Shown here: in pieces, positions 22,271 to 35,978 of the stretch
Position numbering within the stretch: the first letter of the stretch is position 1
How the letters are laid out: the number at the start of each line of letters is the position of its first letter
DNA from: Cricetomys ansorgei
Taxonomy: Eukaryota; Chordata; Mammalia; Rodentia; Nesomyidae
Reading direction: 5' to 3'
Assembly: GCA_026225945.1 (NCBI GenBank)
Contig: JAMJFZ010001131.1
Span: 26,868,501-26,932,500, forward strand
DNA length: 64,000 bases
Notes under the pieces: generated by a model
The model's database searches: none
The model's input: the letters and a program-made list of their open reading frames with translations, nothing else
Told to the model about the DNA's origin: nothing
Made by a program: the position numbers and the translations under genes

Positions 22271-24826
22271 TCCTAGAGCAGTGGCCAAATTTTGTCTGTT
22301 GGATATTTTGCAAGCATAACCAATAAAAAGAGTGTCATATAAATATTTCTTTAAATCCTATTGCTTATATAATGTGCCTATAATAATTATTATGTTGGAT
22401 TACAGGACTTATAGTAGTTTCTAAGTTTCATGGCTTATATAGCTGATATTTAAGTAAACTTAGAAAAAAGCTTTAGCATAAAAAGTCTAAATTTTTGTAA
22501 ACATTTTACTTGAAAATTGCTTCAAATATAAAAGTTTTACATGATTCGTTATTGCCTCAGAATTTTGAAAACAGAGACTTCTGACCATGTTTGGAGATGT
22601 TCAGCCAACTATTGACAAATGCACTGTAGCAAGATCAGGAAGACCTGGTAGGGAAAATTTGGAGAAATGAAGAGTTGACATTAGTTTATATTTTGGAACT
22701 TCTAAGAAACTTTGAAAATAAGGGAAATTTGATAATGATGTTTTTATTTCTGTGTTAACAGCATTTGTTTGACTTTGTAGGTGGTAGCAAATCCAGAATA
22801 TTCTACTTTGTTGATGTGGTTGTCTTGGGTTATTATGGTATCTTGTTCATTGACAGGTCCCTGTGTGGGGAATTTGTTTAGGCATGACAGTGCATAGCTC
22901 TAAAGTCTATGATAATACATACTACTGTGATCATGTGCAGGCTTTGAAAGACAATCTCCAGGAGCTCTTGTTTCTGAAATAGCCAAACCTTTGACCCTAG
23001 ACATAATTACAAGAGCTGATGGTAGCAAGGAACTGTCATGTCTCAGTCATCGGCTTCCACTGGAAAAGTCAGTGCCAAATGCAATTTGGTCCATAAGACT
23101 CACTAAAGACTCACTTCATGACAGGAAGAACCAGCATGTGTCTGGTCTTGTTTCTGCATAATCTCTTCCTGGAATGATTGGATTGTCAGAAATGGCTTCC
23201 CATCCCTGTCATCTCTACCTCACTTGGCCCTACTATGTGCTAATAGTTTTCCAAACAGCGTCTTCTCATATTATATACTGGAAAGCTTCCTATACTCTGT
23301 GGCTTTTAATAGTGTCTTGTCCTTACCAGTGTCAAGGGCACTGTGGGGTGAAAGAGCCCAAGAGCTAGGATTAGAAGAATTGAATCCAAGAAAATCTTTC
23401 ACTCTAGAAACCCTAGGTCCTCAGTTTTCTTAAATTTACCTTACAGGGTGACTCAGAAAAGCAAATAAAATGCTTATAAAATTGCATTTAAACTATAATA
23501 TTCTGTGAATATTCTTTTATTAAGCAATACTGCTGTTTTCTGAAGGAGAAAATGAAAGCATTAAAGTTACTTTGGTCTGAATATTCTTGACCTAAGAGCT
23601 TAAAAATAGGACAATTACTTCAGCATGGTATTTTAACAGATACCATTTTCATACAGAACTTATATTTATTTTATTATATTTGTATTATTTATAAGGTTAA
23701 ATATGTCATTATACTCAAGACCATGTCTTAAACACTGAAAATAAGATATACAAACAGATCATACATAAATTCATAAATAATACGTTAGCACACATAAATA
23801 GCATATTAAATATACAGTAGTACAGAAAGAATCAGATACACAATACCTACACTTAAATTTGCATGTGTACATATGTGCACACTTATAAATATACATATAG
23901 ATGCATGTATCACATACATACATTCCTTTTGTCATATGTTCAGCAAGAATTTATTAAGGCTGTGTGCTTACTCTGTGCAAGGTAAACCTCCTACATATGT
24001 AAGAAAGCAATCAGTAAACATCACCTCTTCCAAGTGTTTCCAAAGTCCTGAAAATGAGCATGATGATGCATTATTTGCAAAGTTCAAGAATATTATTATT
24101 TGCAGGATATCTAGTAAAGCATGTATGACACAGACTATCTGGCCGGTCGGCATTTGGGGAGAAGTTGTCCTGTAATCTGATTGGACAACAAGAGAGAAAT
24201 TTATGATCTCCTCCACATGACTAATCCTTGCATGCACTATTGATTTTTTTTGTGGGGGGGGGAATATTGCTATTTTGTTATGAGAACCTCAGCAACACGC
24301 AAAGCATTTAAGAGAAAATGTATGATGCAATCAGGTTATACCTAGGAATCTCCTCCAAGAAAATGACGTAATCAGAAAAATGAGAGGTGTTAGAGACACG
24401 ACAGTGAAGGAGAATTGCTGGGCAGAGTGGCATAAAAAATTCTCTGCAGTCTTCTAAACCCACACTGGGGAAGCATGTACCATGATGTGGAAAATGAAGC
24501 ATCACATATTAGAGTTTAAGGAAGGGCTTTTGTGGGTTTTGCTACAATGTTTATGAGAAAAAGGAGATGGAGACTTAAATTTGAGTGATATTCTCTGTGT
24601 TGTTGAATAAGCCAATTCCCATTATTGAATATTCTATTTTAATTTCTACATGTCAATGTTTACTGTCCTGTAGCACAAAAATTATTTAAAATTTTATTTC
24701 TCCAAGTTGTGAATTTAGGATTGTTTTGTGAAAACATAAAACATGTACACATATGTAAACAAATAACTAATGACTTAAATAAATGTGACTCTTCTACGCC
24801 ACGGCTACTAAGCTCTCAAAAGTAGT
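22271..24826. other. No recognised gene; possible old MIR/L2-like fragment
   Basis: Mostly AT-rich unique-looking sequence. 23938-24070 ('agcaagaatttattaaggctgtgtgcttactctgtgcaagg') resembles the end of an old MIR/L2-type element in reverse. A G-run lies at 24252-24262. Open frames up to 100 codons (23873-24237) show no domain. Confidence 0.35.
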
Positions 24827-24829
24827 GTA

Positions 24830-25000
24830 TCATCCCTGAAAAACAAAATGAAGAACAGAAAGGAACAACTAAGGAACAGAGGAAGGAGGAAGAGAGAGAA
24901 GAAAGGAAGACAAAGAAAGAGACGGGAGGAAGGAGAGAGGGAAGAAAGGATGGGGGAGGGAAGTGAAATAAATAAATAAGGAATGGAAGGAAGGAAGGAA

Positions 25001-25064
<64 letters not shown>

Positions 25065-25085
25065 GAAAGAAAGGAAAAAGAAAGT
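24830..25085 (+). repeat. Purine tract: GGAA/GAAA microsatellite
   Basis: About 250 bases almost only A and G, with a pure (GAAA)n core at 25000-25065. The minus-strand Phe/Leu/Ser frame over it is an artefact. Mirror-symmetric purine runs like this can form triplex DNA. Confidence 0.95.
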
Positions 25086-25424
25086 CATACTAAATTCTCA
25101 CAATTTTTTGTGGCATATACCCAAGTTCCCTTGGGTAACATGGTTACTATTTTAAACATTTTTGACAAGTCAAAGCCATTCTGCTTGAAGTGATGCCCAT
25201 TTGAAGTCATACCAAAACTCACCATATGAAGTTCATGTTTAAAGGTAACTCACAACTAATTAAGAGAAAGGATTGCTTTAATAATAAAACAAAAATAGGC
25301 TTATGGAGCATTTTCAAGATTACTTCTTCCAGTTAGTTGGAACTTACATTCAATCTCAACAAGGTGAAAATTACAAAACTTTCAAAGGATCATAGTCAAA
25401 TGGTTTTGCCACCTTGAAACCCTT

Positions 25425-25830
25425 TGTCTTAGTTAGGGTTTCCATTACTTCGATGAAATGCCGTGACTAAAAAAGTAAGTTGGGGAGGTTTGTTTCATCT
25501 TACACTTCCATATCACTCACATTCATCATCGAAGGAAGTCAGGACCCAGGAACTCAAACAGTGCAGGAACCTGAAGGCAGGAGCTGATGCAGAGGCCGTG
25601 GAGGAGTGCTGCTCACTGGTTTGCTCCTCATGACTTGCTCAGCCTGCTTTATTACAGAACCTAGGGCCACCAACCCAGGAATGATATCACCCACAATAGG
25701 CTAGGCCCTCCCCCATCAATCACTAATGAAGAAAATGCCCTACAGCTGGATCTTATGGAGGCATTTTCTCAATTGAGGGTCCCTCCATAAGCATAGCTTA
25801 TGTCAAGTTGACACAAGACTAGCCAGCACA
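25425..25830 (-). mobile_element. ERVL-type solo LTR, reverse
   Basis: Plus strand reads 'tgtcttagttagggtttccattacttcgatgaaatgccgtgac...tcaagttgacacaagactagccagcaca', the reverse complement of the family starting TGTGCTGGCTAG. Both termini are present. Confidence 0.85.
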
Positions 25831-28173
25831 CACTTGTTAACAGGGCCACTTGAATGGGGCCTAATAGCCTGAAGATAGGTTCCTTCAGGTGCCCTGGCTG
25901 GATCCTTCACTAGCTGGAGTGGCTCACAAGGCTAAGGGACATGTGACAAGAAGCCTGCCACCGTCCATCACTTGTCTGGGAGCTCTGCTAAAGGAGATGG
26001 AAATCGGGGTTCTGCTGTCACTGTCTCCAGGGGAGAAACCATGGGTCACAATGGCATTCCAAAACTTTACTTCACATGAGCCCATGAAATTCAAGATTCT
26101 TCCTATTCTTTTGTTGAAATAATACAGCAGAGGGTGATTTCTTAACAGATAGGATAACGTTTTCTTGGAATTTGTAGGCTTCCCATTTCTACTCCATTAC
26201 TGGGGGTATGGAGCCCCCTTTTATAGAGAGAAGCTATATCTAAACATGATTTGCTGGATAATGACTGTTGTCGCACATTAACTTCTTCTGTGTCCAGGAG
26301 AAGAAGCATCCTGCGACGTTCTGGAGTTCCCTATGAAGAGCCTGAGGGGCAGAGGCTGGGACCCCAATGTACCAATTATTTGCCTCCTGTAGCTCAGCCC
26401 TACTTCTAGAGACAAGCCTCAAATACATGAATTTTCAGTGCTATTTAAGATTCATGTCATAGAGATGTTAACATGTTTCTCTGGAATTTAGTTAGAACTT
26501 ACATAAAAACTCTGTGATTCAAAGTTTTGAAGTCACCATAGTCTTCCAAATGTCTATAATTCTAAGATATTTTATCATCCACAGACCCATTGAGGTTTAC
26601 AAAGAGAATAGGCACGACCTAAGCTGTTGGTTAAGCTGTTGAGGTGGACATTCCAGAACTGGACACAGTAAGAGTGAGTCCATGTAGCTTTTTGCTAGAG
26701 AGATGTTTATTATTGGTCTGAAAATATGTATAGTTGGCTTAACAATGAACTTGATGGACTATCCACTTTGAGGTCTTTTCCAGTTTTCCCTCCCTGGAAC
26801 CATTGTGCATGAGTGACTCAAACCTTCTTTCTAAGGAAGCCTGGCTCTAACATTCAGACAAGGAATCCAAAGGATGAACTAGATTCCTAGGAAAGTTCTT
26901 CAGTGAGATCCTTGATTTTTATTTAGCCACCTAATTAGATCAGTGTTACCTAACTGTCAATTTCTCCCATCAGAAAAGGAATCTCAGTTTAGTTACGGTC
27001 GAAAGGATAAATTCCTAAAAAGGTGCATATTGAAATAAATATGTCAAGTGTAACAAATGCTTTATACACCAAATGTACCAGTATGGAAACAGATTACAGC
27101 CAGAGGTTTCCTTATATATTTTCTTTTTTTGCATAAATATTTATTAGTTTCTTTAGTTATCTTTGTGATGTAGTCTATTTCTACTCTATCTGCAATGGAG
27201 CCCATGGTGCAGGAAAACAGAATTACATAAAATTCATTATTCACAAGTCGGCAGAACACTCAATCAGAAGCAATGTGAGTGTTATTCTTATTTCCTTTTT
27301 GGGTGCAGCTTACACCAATGTAGCATAGAAATTATAGACTGACAAGAAATGACCTTTCTTAGTTACTTTTACCCTTTGTTTGAAATGTAATCAAATTGAT
27401 ATAGCCACGAAATCTCAACATTCAGGAATATGAGAGAGGGGAGGTAGTATTTAAAGAAGATGATCAAGATCATGGACTGGGAACAGAAGGCTGGTAGATA
27501 AATGATTGGCAACCACGTGTTTTGTGATTGCACACATGAGCCATGATGTGTGTCTACTTTAATTAAAAATTTAAGATTTCTAGAGTGAAGCAGTATAATG
27601 AACTATTAACAAAAAGAGAGAGAGAAAGAGAGAGAGAGAGAAATGTATCAAATAACAACCACAGTTTCCCCTCCTCTGCCTGTCAAAGGCAACAGAAGAG
27701 TTTATTCTGGGTCAAATATGAATGACTATGCTTCCAAACATGGATTCATTTTGTCCTGAATAGGGTATTCTGCTATGCTAATAGTGACAGGAACTTCTAT
27801 AATCACAAAATAAAAGAAAGACATGAATCAGTGCATGTACATTGGTACTTTATAGAGGTGAGGCTAAGCAGAGAAAGGGAAGTCTCTACTATAGGTTTCA
27901 GATACCGTCTGGTGACACGCTTAGCTTTTGGCTTGGTAGAAGCCAGTGGTCCTAATTACCAAATAGTCAAATAGTCAAAAGGTCAGACACAGAGGTGGGT
28001 GATAGATGGTTATTAAGGGAACTGAAAATAGCCTCAGATAACTTTGGCTCTTGATCGGCAATATTTCAACTCTCTACAATTGAGTTCTAATCTGTCAACC
28101 AGTCTGCACATTCTTCAACATATGTGTGTCTTCTCCAGGGAACTTCAGTTCATCGTTCCATCACATTTGTGCA
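25831..28173. other. No recognised feature
   Basis: A short (GA)n lies at 27613-27640. No gene, named repeat or convincing frame otherwise. Confidence 0.4.
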
Positions 28174-28240
28174 TGTGGCGGTGGTGGTAGTGGTGGTGGT
28201 GGTGGTGGTGGTGGTGGTGGTGGTGGTGGTATGGTGGTGT
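28174..28240 (+). repeat. (GTG)n/(GGT)n microsatellite
   Basis: About 20 GGT/GTG units with three interruptions (GTGGCG, GTAGT, GTATG). The G-rich strand is the plus strand. Confidence 0.95.
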
Positions 28241-30845
28241 TTTGTGTCCTGTGGGACTAAGGAAGCTTATTTTTAGGATCCAATAAAGATGGACTCACAG
28301 AGTTTTTTTTTTCCCCATCAAAACTGAAGAGTCTTTGATGTAGAGAAGATCATCTGATGTTAGCTCTTGTTCATTCAATTCTTTATCTTATAGAGGCCCA
28401 CAAGATCCACATAAGGAGACACAAGAGCCTTTTCTAGTGCCTAGCCCTGATCTAGGTGACTCTTTTGGAGAAAACAGATCATCCTTAGGGTCCCACACTG
28501 GGTCACCAACACAAATACACTGGTGAGGACATCAGGTAGGCAGGTGATTACATGGCTAGGAGAGCTCTTGCACAGATCTGGTGCTCTTTGATGATATTTT
28601 TAGCTTTGGAGCTGGAACAAGTTAGCTGCTTTCCAAATGTATCTGGAGAGAACAGGATGTGAGAATGATCTGGATGCAGTACATGTCACCCCATTGATTG
28701 CCAGGATTGAATCAACTGATCTGGACACACCTAGGCAGTTTTCCCTTCCCTCCCTTGCCACTCTGCTGTCTGTCTTCCAAAGCTGCATGCTAGGCTGCAG
28801 AGAATGACCTTCCCTGAATAGAAGAGGACCAGTCTTTGGTTAGGGGGGCAGAGTATGCATGTAGTTACATTCCCTCCCGTGCCAGTACCTCCAAACAAGA
28901 TCTTAAGAAAGAGCAGCTTATGTATTAATCAATTAAGTATTGATTGGAAATTTGACCAATCTATATATGACTTGGAAAACTATGTGAAAGAGAAGTGCAC
29001 ACGATTGTGTTTCCATTGTGATTATCTGCACTAGTGAGGGTGCGTTGGTTTGACCCTCATTGATGGCTTCTGACAGAATGAAAGCAAGGCAGAACTCTCA
29101 CTGATGTGTCTTTTGTTGATCATCTCCAAGACAAGAGACTTTTAAAAGTACTTTCAGGTCAGAAGACTGCCTGCCATTTGTCTAAAGCCAGGTCTCAGGC
29201 CGTGCTACTCTGCAAGCAGATCTGCTAGACATGGTTTCAAATAAAGAAAAGATCCATGTGATGGCTAAGATGAAATATTAACATAAGGATTTGAGTTTAT
29301 CTTACCATATAAAATGAGATGCAAACACTTCTGTTTATGACTTTGGCTAGGAATTAAGGCCATATTCGCACAATAAATAATTCAGAATTTCTGAGTTTCT
29401 TAGCATCTGATGCTGGCTCAGCTTCTTAAGCAGATCCAGAAGCTAGAAATGCTGCCTTAAGTGGGAATTTGATCTCTACAGAGTGGAATCCTAGGTGCAT
29501 AACCTCATTTTGAAGACTTTCTTCCTGCTTGATTGATGATCTTCCCCTCTCCACATAGCACCCAGGCAAGCCAGTCTCTAGTCTGAATCACCCTCTAATC
29601 ATTTTTCTACCCCTTTGTGAATGTGGAGATGAAGGGTTCTAGAAAACACCCTTTCACATGCCAGCATACATACTGTGCCTATAAAGATTATGGATCCTCC
29701 AAAAAAAAGATTGGCAAGCCAGTGATACTTTTGGTTCATCTTTGTGAGTGAACTTGAGATTGGAGGCAACAGTGTAAGCAGAATTCAATATGTTTCTTAC
29801 TTTTACTATGTGACAAAAGCAACAAAGCCCTTTGTTTAAAAATCTCAGCTGGGAAGCTGGGTCCTGGGACTTCAGTGGAACCTGAGAGATCAGCCAAAGT
29901 TCTTAAGCAAAAAAGTGAAGCTGACCCAGCCTAATGCCAAACAGCTGCTTCATGCGTGCAATTGGCACTGAGTCTGTTTGCACAAAACAAGACAGAAAAG
30001 GTTGATTCTTTAATTTTGGAATTAAATGTGAAGTGCTTCATGCCTTTTTAATAGGCTATTGTTTCTAAGAATTTATATTTAGCATTTGTGTTGTTTAATT
30101 TTCAAACTCATTTCTTGAACATTCTAAAAGAACTCTCAACCTGGGACTCAAAATGTGTAGATTTAATGTAAACCATATGGGTTTTTAAGTGGCATTTGAA
30201 GGTCTCTGCATTTTGAAAAATAAATGTTTCTGTTTGGAAAATATACCTTCCAAAGAATCAATTAAAATGCTTTCAAACCTTGCATTGGTAACAGAATAGA
30301 AATAAACTTTTTGTCCCCCAAACTCCTGCTTGAAAGAATATGTATAAAGGGTTTTCTTGAAACCCATACAAATATACATAACATTTCTCAGTTTGGGAAT
30401 AAGTTCCTAATTAGTTCATTGGATACACAATAATTGAATATTTAAACTAATACATTTGTTTCTCACTATAAATTTACAGGAAAAATAATTTAATTCCTGT
30501 GCATTTATAGACTCAGGGCATGCCAATCTACATTAAGATATAATCTTACACACATAAATTGGAGTTTGTTTTCAGCTGTCCATAATAACGATGCTTTGAA
30601 TGAGTTAGGGAGAAGTTTATTTTGCTCTCGCATGCCAGTCTGGAATAAGTGGTGCACAGTGGTTTCAGAGACAAATTCTTAAAGTTTGAAAGGACTCAGG
30701 CACCATTTTATTTTTGCACCACCTCTTAAATGCTCTGTTGATTCTTCCGGTCTGTAGTAGCTCATCGTCTCACCCTCATTTGAAACCAGGTAGGAGAAAA
30801 TGTGGAGCATACTTCTTGGACTTTAAAGACACAAATCTAGGGATG
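28241..30845. other. No recognised feature
   Basis: 2.6 kb without a named repeat, which is the longest repeat-poor stretch of the window. Frames are all short (62-64 codons). Confidence 0.4.
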
Positions 30846-31050
30846 GAAGAGATGGCTCCTTGGATAAGAACACTTACTGCTTTTCTAGAGGAGTTGAGCT
30901 TGGTTGTTAGTATCCACATAGGAGGCTCACAACCTTGTGTAACTCCAGCCCCAGGGTATCCCACAACTTCTTCTGACCTCCACGGGCTTTCACATGATAG
31001 ACAAGCATAGATGCAGGCAAAACACTTATACAGATAACATTAAAAAGTGT
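30846..31050 (+). mobile_element. B2/B3 SINE
   Basis: 'gaagagatggctccttggataagaacacttactgcttttctagagg', 'ggaggctcacaaccttgtgtaactccagccccaggg' and 'cttcttctgacctccacgggc' are B3 landmarks. Confidence 0.85.
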
Positions 31051-31599
31051 GCAGGAATCTCATGGAGCCTCATATCTACAGGCAGCTAAGGAATGCTGAG
31101 ATGGGGGCAAAAGTCTTCCCAGGGAAGCACCTAAGAATAGAATTGATTTTGGAGAAAGTTAGTGGTGTCTTTTACAGGCAGTCTTGACAATCACCCAGAT
31201 AGTCAAGTGCCCTTGATTTAGCAAGCAGAGTTCCTGAACTCTCCTGAACTCCCATTTACTTATTAAGTGCAAAGTCCAGGATTGTTCAGGCAGGTCTGAC
31301 AGTTTTTTCTTTTTACCCTATGGCTTCCTGTGTTCACATTACCCAGCATCTGAGAGAAGGTCCTTTTCCAGCCTATGATGATGAATTTGGAGCAGAAAAG
31401 CGAAATGGGGGAAATATGACAAGGTCATAATTGTTGTTACTATTCCACATGCTTGTTGTGGAACTATAAATTGTATGTTTTTTTTTAATTAATAAAGTTT
31501 TATTGGGTACTCCAAGTTAAACACATATCTAAAAACTCAAAGCTAGCATTCACATATGTCTCATTGGACAACATTTGTCATAATGGGTCTGGGTTACCT
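31051..31599. other. No recognised feature
   Basis: Nothing recognised; the right end adjoins an L1 in reverse orientation. Confidence 0.35.
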
Positions 31600-33715
31600 C
31601 AACCAGAAAGATTATTTCTAGTTCCATCATTTACCTGGGAATTTTAATAATTTCATTTCTATTTATAGCTGAATATTATTCCATTTTGTATATGTATCTG
31701 TCTTAGTTAGGGTTACTGTTACTGTAATGAAATTCCATGACCAAAAGCAACTTGGGGAGGAAAGGGTTTATTTTGCTCACAGTTCCATTTAACAGCTCAT
31801 CATCAAAAGCAGTGAGGGCAGGAACTTACATAGGGTAGAAACCTGTGGAGGGGATCTGATGTGCAGAGGCCATGGAGGGATACTGCTTACTGGCTTGCTC
31901 CCTGTGGCTTGCTTAGCCTGCTTTCTTATAGAACCCAGGACCAGCAGCCCTGGGATGGCCACACCCACAATGGGCTGAGCCCTCCCTCATCAATCACTAA
32001 TTAAGAAAATGCTCTGCGGGCTTGCTTACAGCATTTTCTCAGTTGAGTTCTCTCCTCTCAGATAATTCTAGTCTAACCTGTATCAAGTTGACATAAAATT
32101 AGCCAGCACAATATCACATATTAATTATCTATTCTCTAGTTGTTGGATATTTATGCTGTTTCTATTTCCTGGCTATTGTGAATAAAGCATGAATAAACAC
32201 AGATGATAAAAGTGCTTCTGTAGTATGGCACTGAGTTATTTGGGAATACATCTATTTCTAGCTTTTTGAGGAACCTCCACATTGACTTCTGTAGTGGCTA
32301 TACCAGTTTACACTCCCACAGTCCGTGAATAAGTGTTCTCTTTTCTTTCTTTTGGTATTTCTGATCTTAGCCATTCTGACTAGGGAAAGATAAAATCTCA
32401 CAGCACTTTTAATTTGTATTTCCCTGATGGATAGGGATATTAAACATTTAAAAAATATTTCATACACATGCAAACACACACACGAAGAAAACATGCACAC
32501 ACTGTTTTTCTTTGTGTGTGTGTGTGTGTATGTGTGACATATGAAATGTCAGCCATTTGTATTTCTTCTTTTGAAAGTTCTCTGTTTAGTTCCATGTCTC
32601 AAAATTTAATTGAGTTAGGGTTAGGGTTTGTTTTCTTGATGTTTAATTTTTGAGTTCTTTGTATATTCTAGACACTAATTCTCTGTTGGATATATAATTA
32701 GTAAAGTTTTTTCCCACATTCTGTAGGCTGTCTCTTGACTCTAATGATGGTGTATTTTGCTGTGCAAAGCCTTTGGGTTTAGAGGTCCTATTTGGCAATT
32801 ATTGGTCTTAATGCCTGCCTTATCAGGGTCCTGTTCAGAAAGTCTTTTCCTGTGCCTATAAGTTAAATGTATTCCCTACTTTATCTTCTAACAATTTCAG
32901 GGAATTAGGTCTTAAATTAAGACCTTTGATTCATTTGGAGTTGAGTTTTGTGCAGGGTAAAGGATAAGAATCTAATTTCAGTATTCTATACGTGTTTATC
33001 CATGTTTGAGCAGCATCATTTATTGAAGATGTCATTCTTTCTCAAATGTGTATCATTGGACTCTTTGTCAAAAATCAGGTGGCTATAAAAATATGGGCTT
33101 ATAATCTGGGTTCTCAGTTCTATTCCATTGATCATTTTTTTCTGATGCCAGTGCCAAGCTGTTTTTATTACTATTGCTCTGTGACACAACTTGAAATCTG
33201 GTATGATTTCAGAATTTTTTTAAATCAGTGTTTTTTAACCTTTTTAATCCTTCAGCAGTGTTTTTATTCTTTAGAACTGTTCTAGATAAAGTGAGTCATA
33301 TGTGTTTTCACATGTATTGTGAGGTTATTTTTACAGATCTATGAATGATGGATTTTGTAGATTACTTTTGGTAGGGTAGCCATTTTCACAACATGAATTC
33401 TACCAATTCATGAGTGTAAGTATCTTCTTCAATTTATTTCATTACTATCATAACGTTTTCATTATATAAGCATTTCACTTTCTTGGTAAGAGTTATTCCA
33501 AGATTTTTTTTGAGGTTATTGTGAATGAGATTGTTTCTCTGGTTACTTTCTTGATAACATTTGTCATTGGTATACAGGAAGGCTACTGGTTTTTGTGTGA
33601 AAATTCTGTGTATTGTTGCTTTGCAAAATATGTTTACAACTGTGGGAAATCTGTAGTGGAAGCTTTTTTGGCTGGAGTCGTATAATCTAAAAATAAATAC
33701 ACTTTAATATCTTTC
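31600..33715 (-). mobile_element. L1 3' half, reverse, split by an LTR
   Basis: Plus strand shows reverse L1 landmarks: 'tatagctgaatattattccattttgtatat' (31667), 'agccattctgactagggaaagataaaatctca' (32371), 'tgtaggctgtctcttgact', 'ccttatcagggtcctgttcagaaagtc', 'attcatttggagttgagttttgtgcagggt' and 'attggactctttgtcaaaaatcaggtggctat'. This is the C-terminal half of ORF2 plus the 3' region. Short frames only. Confidence 0.9.
31699..32110 (-). mobile_element. ERVL-type solo LTR, reverse, nested in the L1
   Basis: Plus strand begins 'tgtcttagttagggttactg' and ends 'aaaattagccagcaca'. L1 text continues on both sides; flanking 5-mers gtatc and atatc are compatible with a 5-bp target duplication, the size used by ERVL elements. 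Confidence 0.88.
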
Positions 33716-34216
33716 TTTATTTGTAGCCTATACCTATACCTCCTTCTGTCATTGCTATAGCTAAGATCTGGTACAGGATGTTCCCAGGCCATGTAGGTTG
33801 GCCTACACAGGGGAAGCAGAGGTCTCCTGCTTGTTGCAAAAGGCCATGCCAGTTGGGTCTCTCTTTTTTTTCCCTTTTCTTTTTGAAAGTTAACTTAACA
33901 ATATGTGTCAAAACCTTAATGTTTTATGTAGACTGATACTCAACAATTGCCTTTTAAGGCAATTATCCTAAGTGCAACTAAATAAATGTGACCAGAATTA
34001 TATGCAAGAATACTTGCAGGCCAAGAAACAAGCAAGGGAGAGAATAAACTAGATGTTTATCTACAGCAAGCAGCCCAAGTGAAATATAACCCACCTGGCT
34101 CTCTTGAAATTTTTCCTAATGCTGAATAGGACAACTGTTTGATGTTCTTTCTTACCACTAGACATTTAAAAGGAAAATTTTTGGTTTTTGAATATAAGAA
34201 TAAAATGAAAACAAGT
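33716..34216. other. No recognised feature
   Basis: Nothing recognised. Confidence 0.4.
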
Positions 34217-34315
34217 GGGTGTGGCTGTACCTGTTGCTAATCCAAGACTGACACAGAAGGATCATGAGTTCAAAGCCAGCCTGAGCAACACAGTGAGTTC
34301 CTGAATATATATGTG
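34217..34315 (+). mobile_element. B1-like SINE, diverged
   Basis: 'gggtgtggctgtacctgttgctaatccaagactgacacagaaggatcatgagttcaaagccagcctgagcaacacagtgag' follows the B1 layout. Confidence 0.75.
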
Positions 34316-34739
34316 TATCATCAACATTGTGCCCCATGATCTTGGTGAGAGGCTTCCATGTTCAGCTATGTTTCCCTTCAAAATGAATGTTTTTATCTTT
34401 CTAATTAGAAAACCTTCAATGTCTTCCCAACTTAGAATGATCTAGAAGGAAAAGGCTGCAAAAGATTTGACCCAGGTAGAAGTAATTCTGACTGTGTTCT
34501 TTGTGAAGAGAAGTCTAATAAAACAGAACATTCTGTCCAGGTCTGTTAACCCTCACAAAGTTGACTTCACATGAATTCTCATTATCTAACTGTGAAATTG
34601 GAGTATGGAATGGTTGTGTTTTCATAAGGAAAGGAAAAAAATCTGTAGAAATTTCCTGTGTACCATCTAACACCTGTGGAGATTTCCCCACACTGACCAG
34701 CTTCCAGATACCAACTGAATCTCAGCTACATAATTCAAT

Positions 34740-35340
34740 TCAATTATGACACTGCCCTGCGTCAACACAGACCCCACAAGTAAGTAGCTCAGTCCCACGG
34801 GCTCCCCACTCCCACTTCAGACACCACTCGTAAGAAGTGGGTCTTCAGGTTACCCACAACTGTCCCACTTGGCTACAGATCAGTTCTCCATGACCCTCTC
34901 TTCAGTTTTGACTGTTTGCAGAACAGCTCACAGAACTCAGGAAACATGTTTACATCTGTTTTACTATAGATGGTGTTGCAAAGGGTCTACGTGCAGAGCT
35001 GCATAAACCAAAGACTGTAGGACAGGAAGGGAGCCTCCACTTCCTCCCTGTGTTGGGTGACGTGGTGATTCGCTTAGCCCCATAGCTCCCTCATATCTGT
35101 GGAGGTTTCATCACACTGTCACTATAGGTTATTATCCTCATCTCTACCGGGTCCCTCGTTCTCGCAGGATGCCGTGAAGAGCGTGGGACTAAACATTTAT
35201 TACAGTTCAGCCTGTCTGATGACCCAATCCAGAAGTCACCAAGATTCACTTCCTTGGAATAAAAGCTGCTCTTTTTACTGGAGAAATTGCACAGAAGCAG
35301 GAACTCCACATCTAGTACCAAAGACTAAACCCTGAATATC
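34740..35340. other. Possible ancient LTR-like repeat
   Basis: 'cagctcacagaactcaggaaacatgtttacatctgttttactatag' followed by 'ggtgttgcaaagggtcta' resembles old eutherian LTR text (opposite strand), but I cannot name a family. No gene seen. Confidence 0.3.
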
Positions 35341-35577
35341 AGATGGACTTAGCACCTCATTGCTCAGGAAACTGCAAGAGATTACGGAGGTGAGTGTCAG
35401 AACCAGCGGCAGAGCCCAGCTTCCCGTTCTTCCTATGTACACCCTACGTGAAACTTGTCACTCAGGCCTTCTCATTCATTGTTCCTTGGTGTACACATTG
35501 CTGATTTTAGCTCATCGTGGTGGGCCTTGGGAAACGTTCGCTCTCATTTTGAGAGTCCATTGTGTGATAATTTACTC

Positions 35578-35978
35578 TGCTGGCTAGTTTTATGTCAGCT
35601 TGACATGAACTACAGTTATCTGAAAGGTGGAAACTCAGTTAAGAAAATGCCTTCATAAGATCTGTCAGTAGGCATTTTCTTAATTAGAGATTGATAGGGA
35701 GGGCCCAGTTTATTCTTGGTGGTGCTGTCCTTGGGCTGGTGCTCCTGCGTCCTGTGAGAAAGCAGGCTGAGCAAACCCGGGGAAGCAAGTCAGTAAGCAG
35801 CACTCCTCCATGTCTCCTGCATCAGCTCCTGTCTCCCGTTCCTGCCTTGTTTCCGGTTCCTCTCCTGACTTCCTCCAATTATGGACTACCAAATGGAAGT
35901 GTAAGCCAAACAAACCCTTTTCTCTCCGGCTTGCTTTTGGTCACAGTGTTTCATCACAGCAATAGAAACTCTAAGACA
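35578..35978 (+). mobile_element. ERVL-type solo LTR
   Basis: Starts 'tgctggctagttttatgtcagcttgacatgaa' and ends 'cagcaatagaaactctaagaca'. It contains 'aggctgagcaaacccggggaagcaagtcagtaagcagc'. The two open frames at 35691-36008 and 35710-35913 are inside it. Confidence 0.88.

Noticed and set aside
32608..32630. 'gagttagggttagggtttg' as a telomeric insert
   Set aside because: Only two units, lying in reverse L1 text; probably coincidental.
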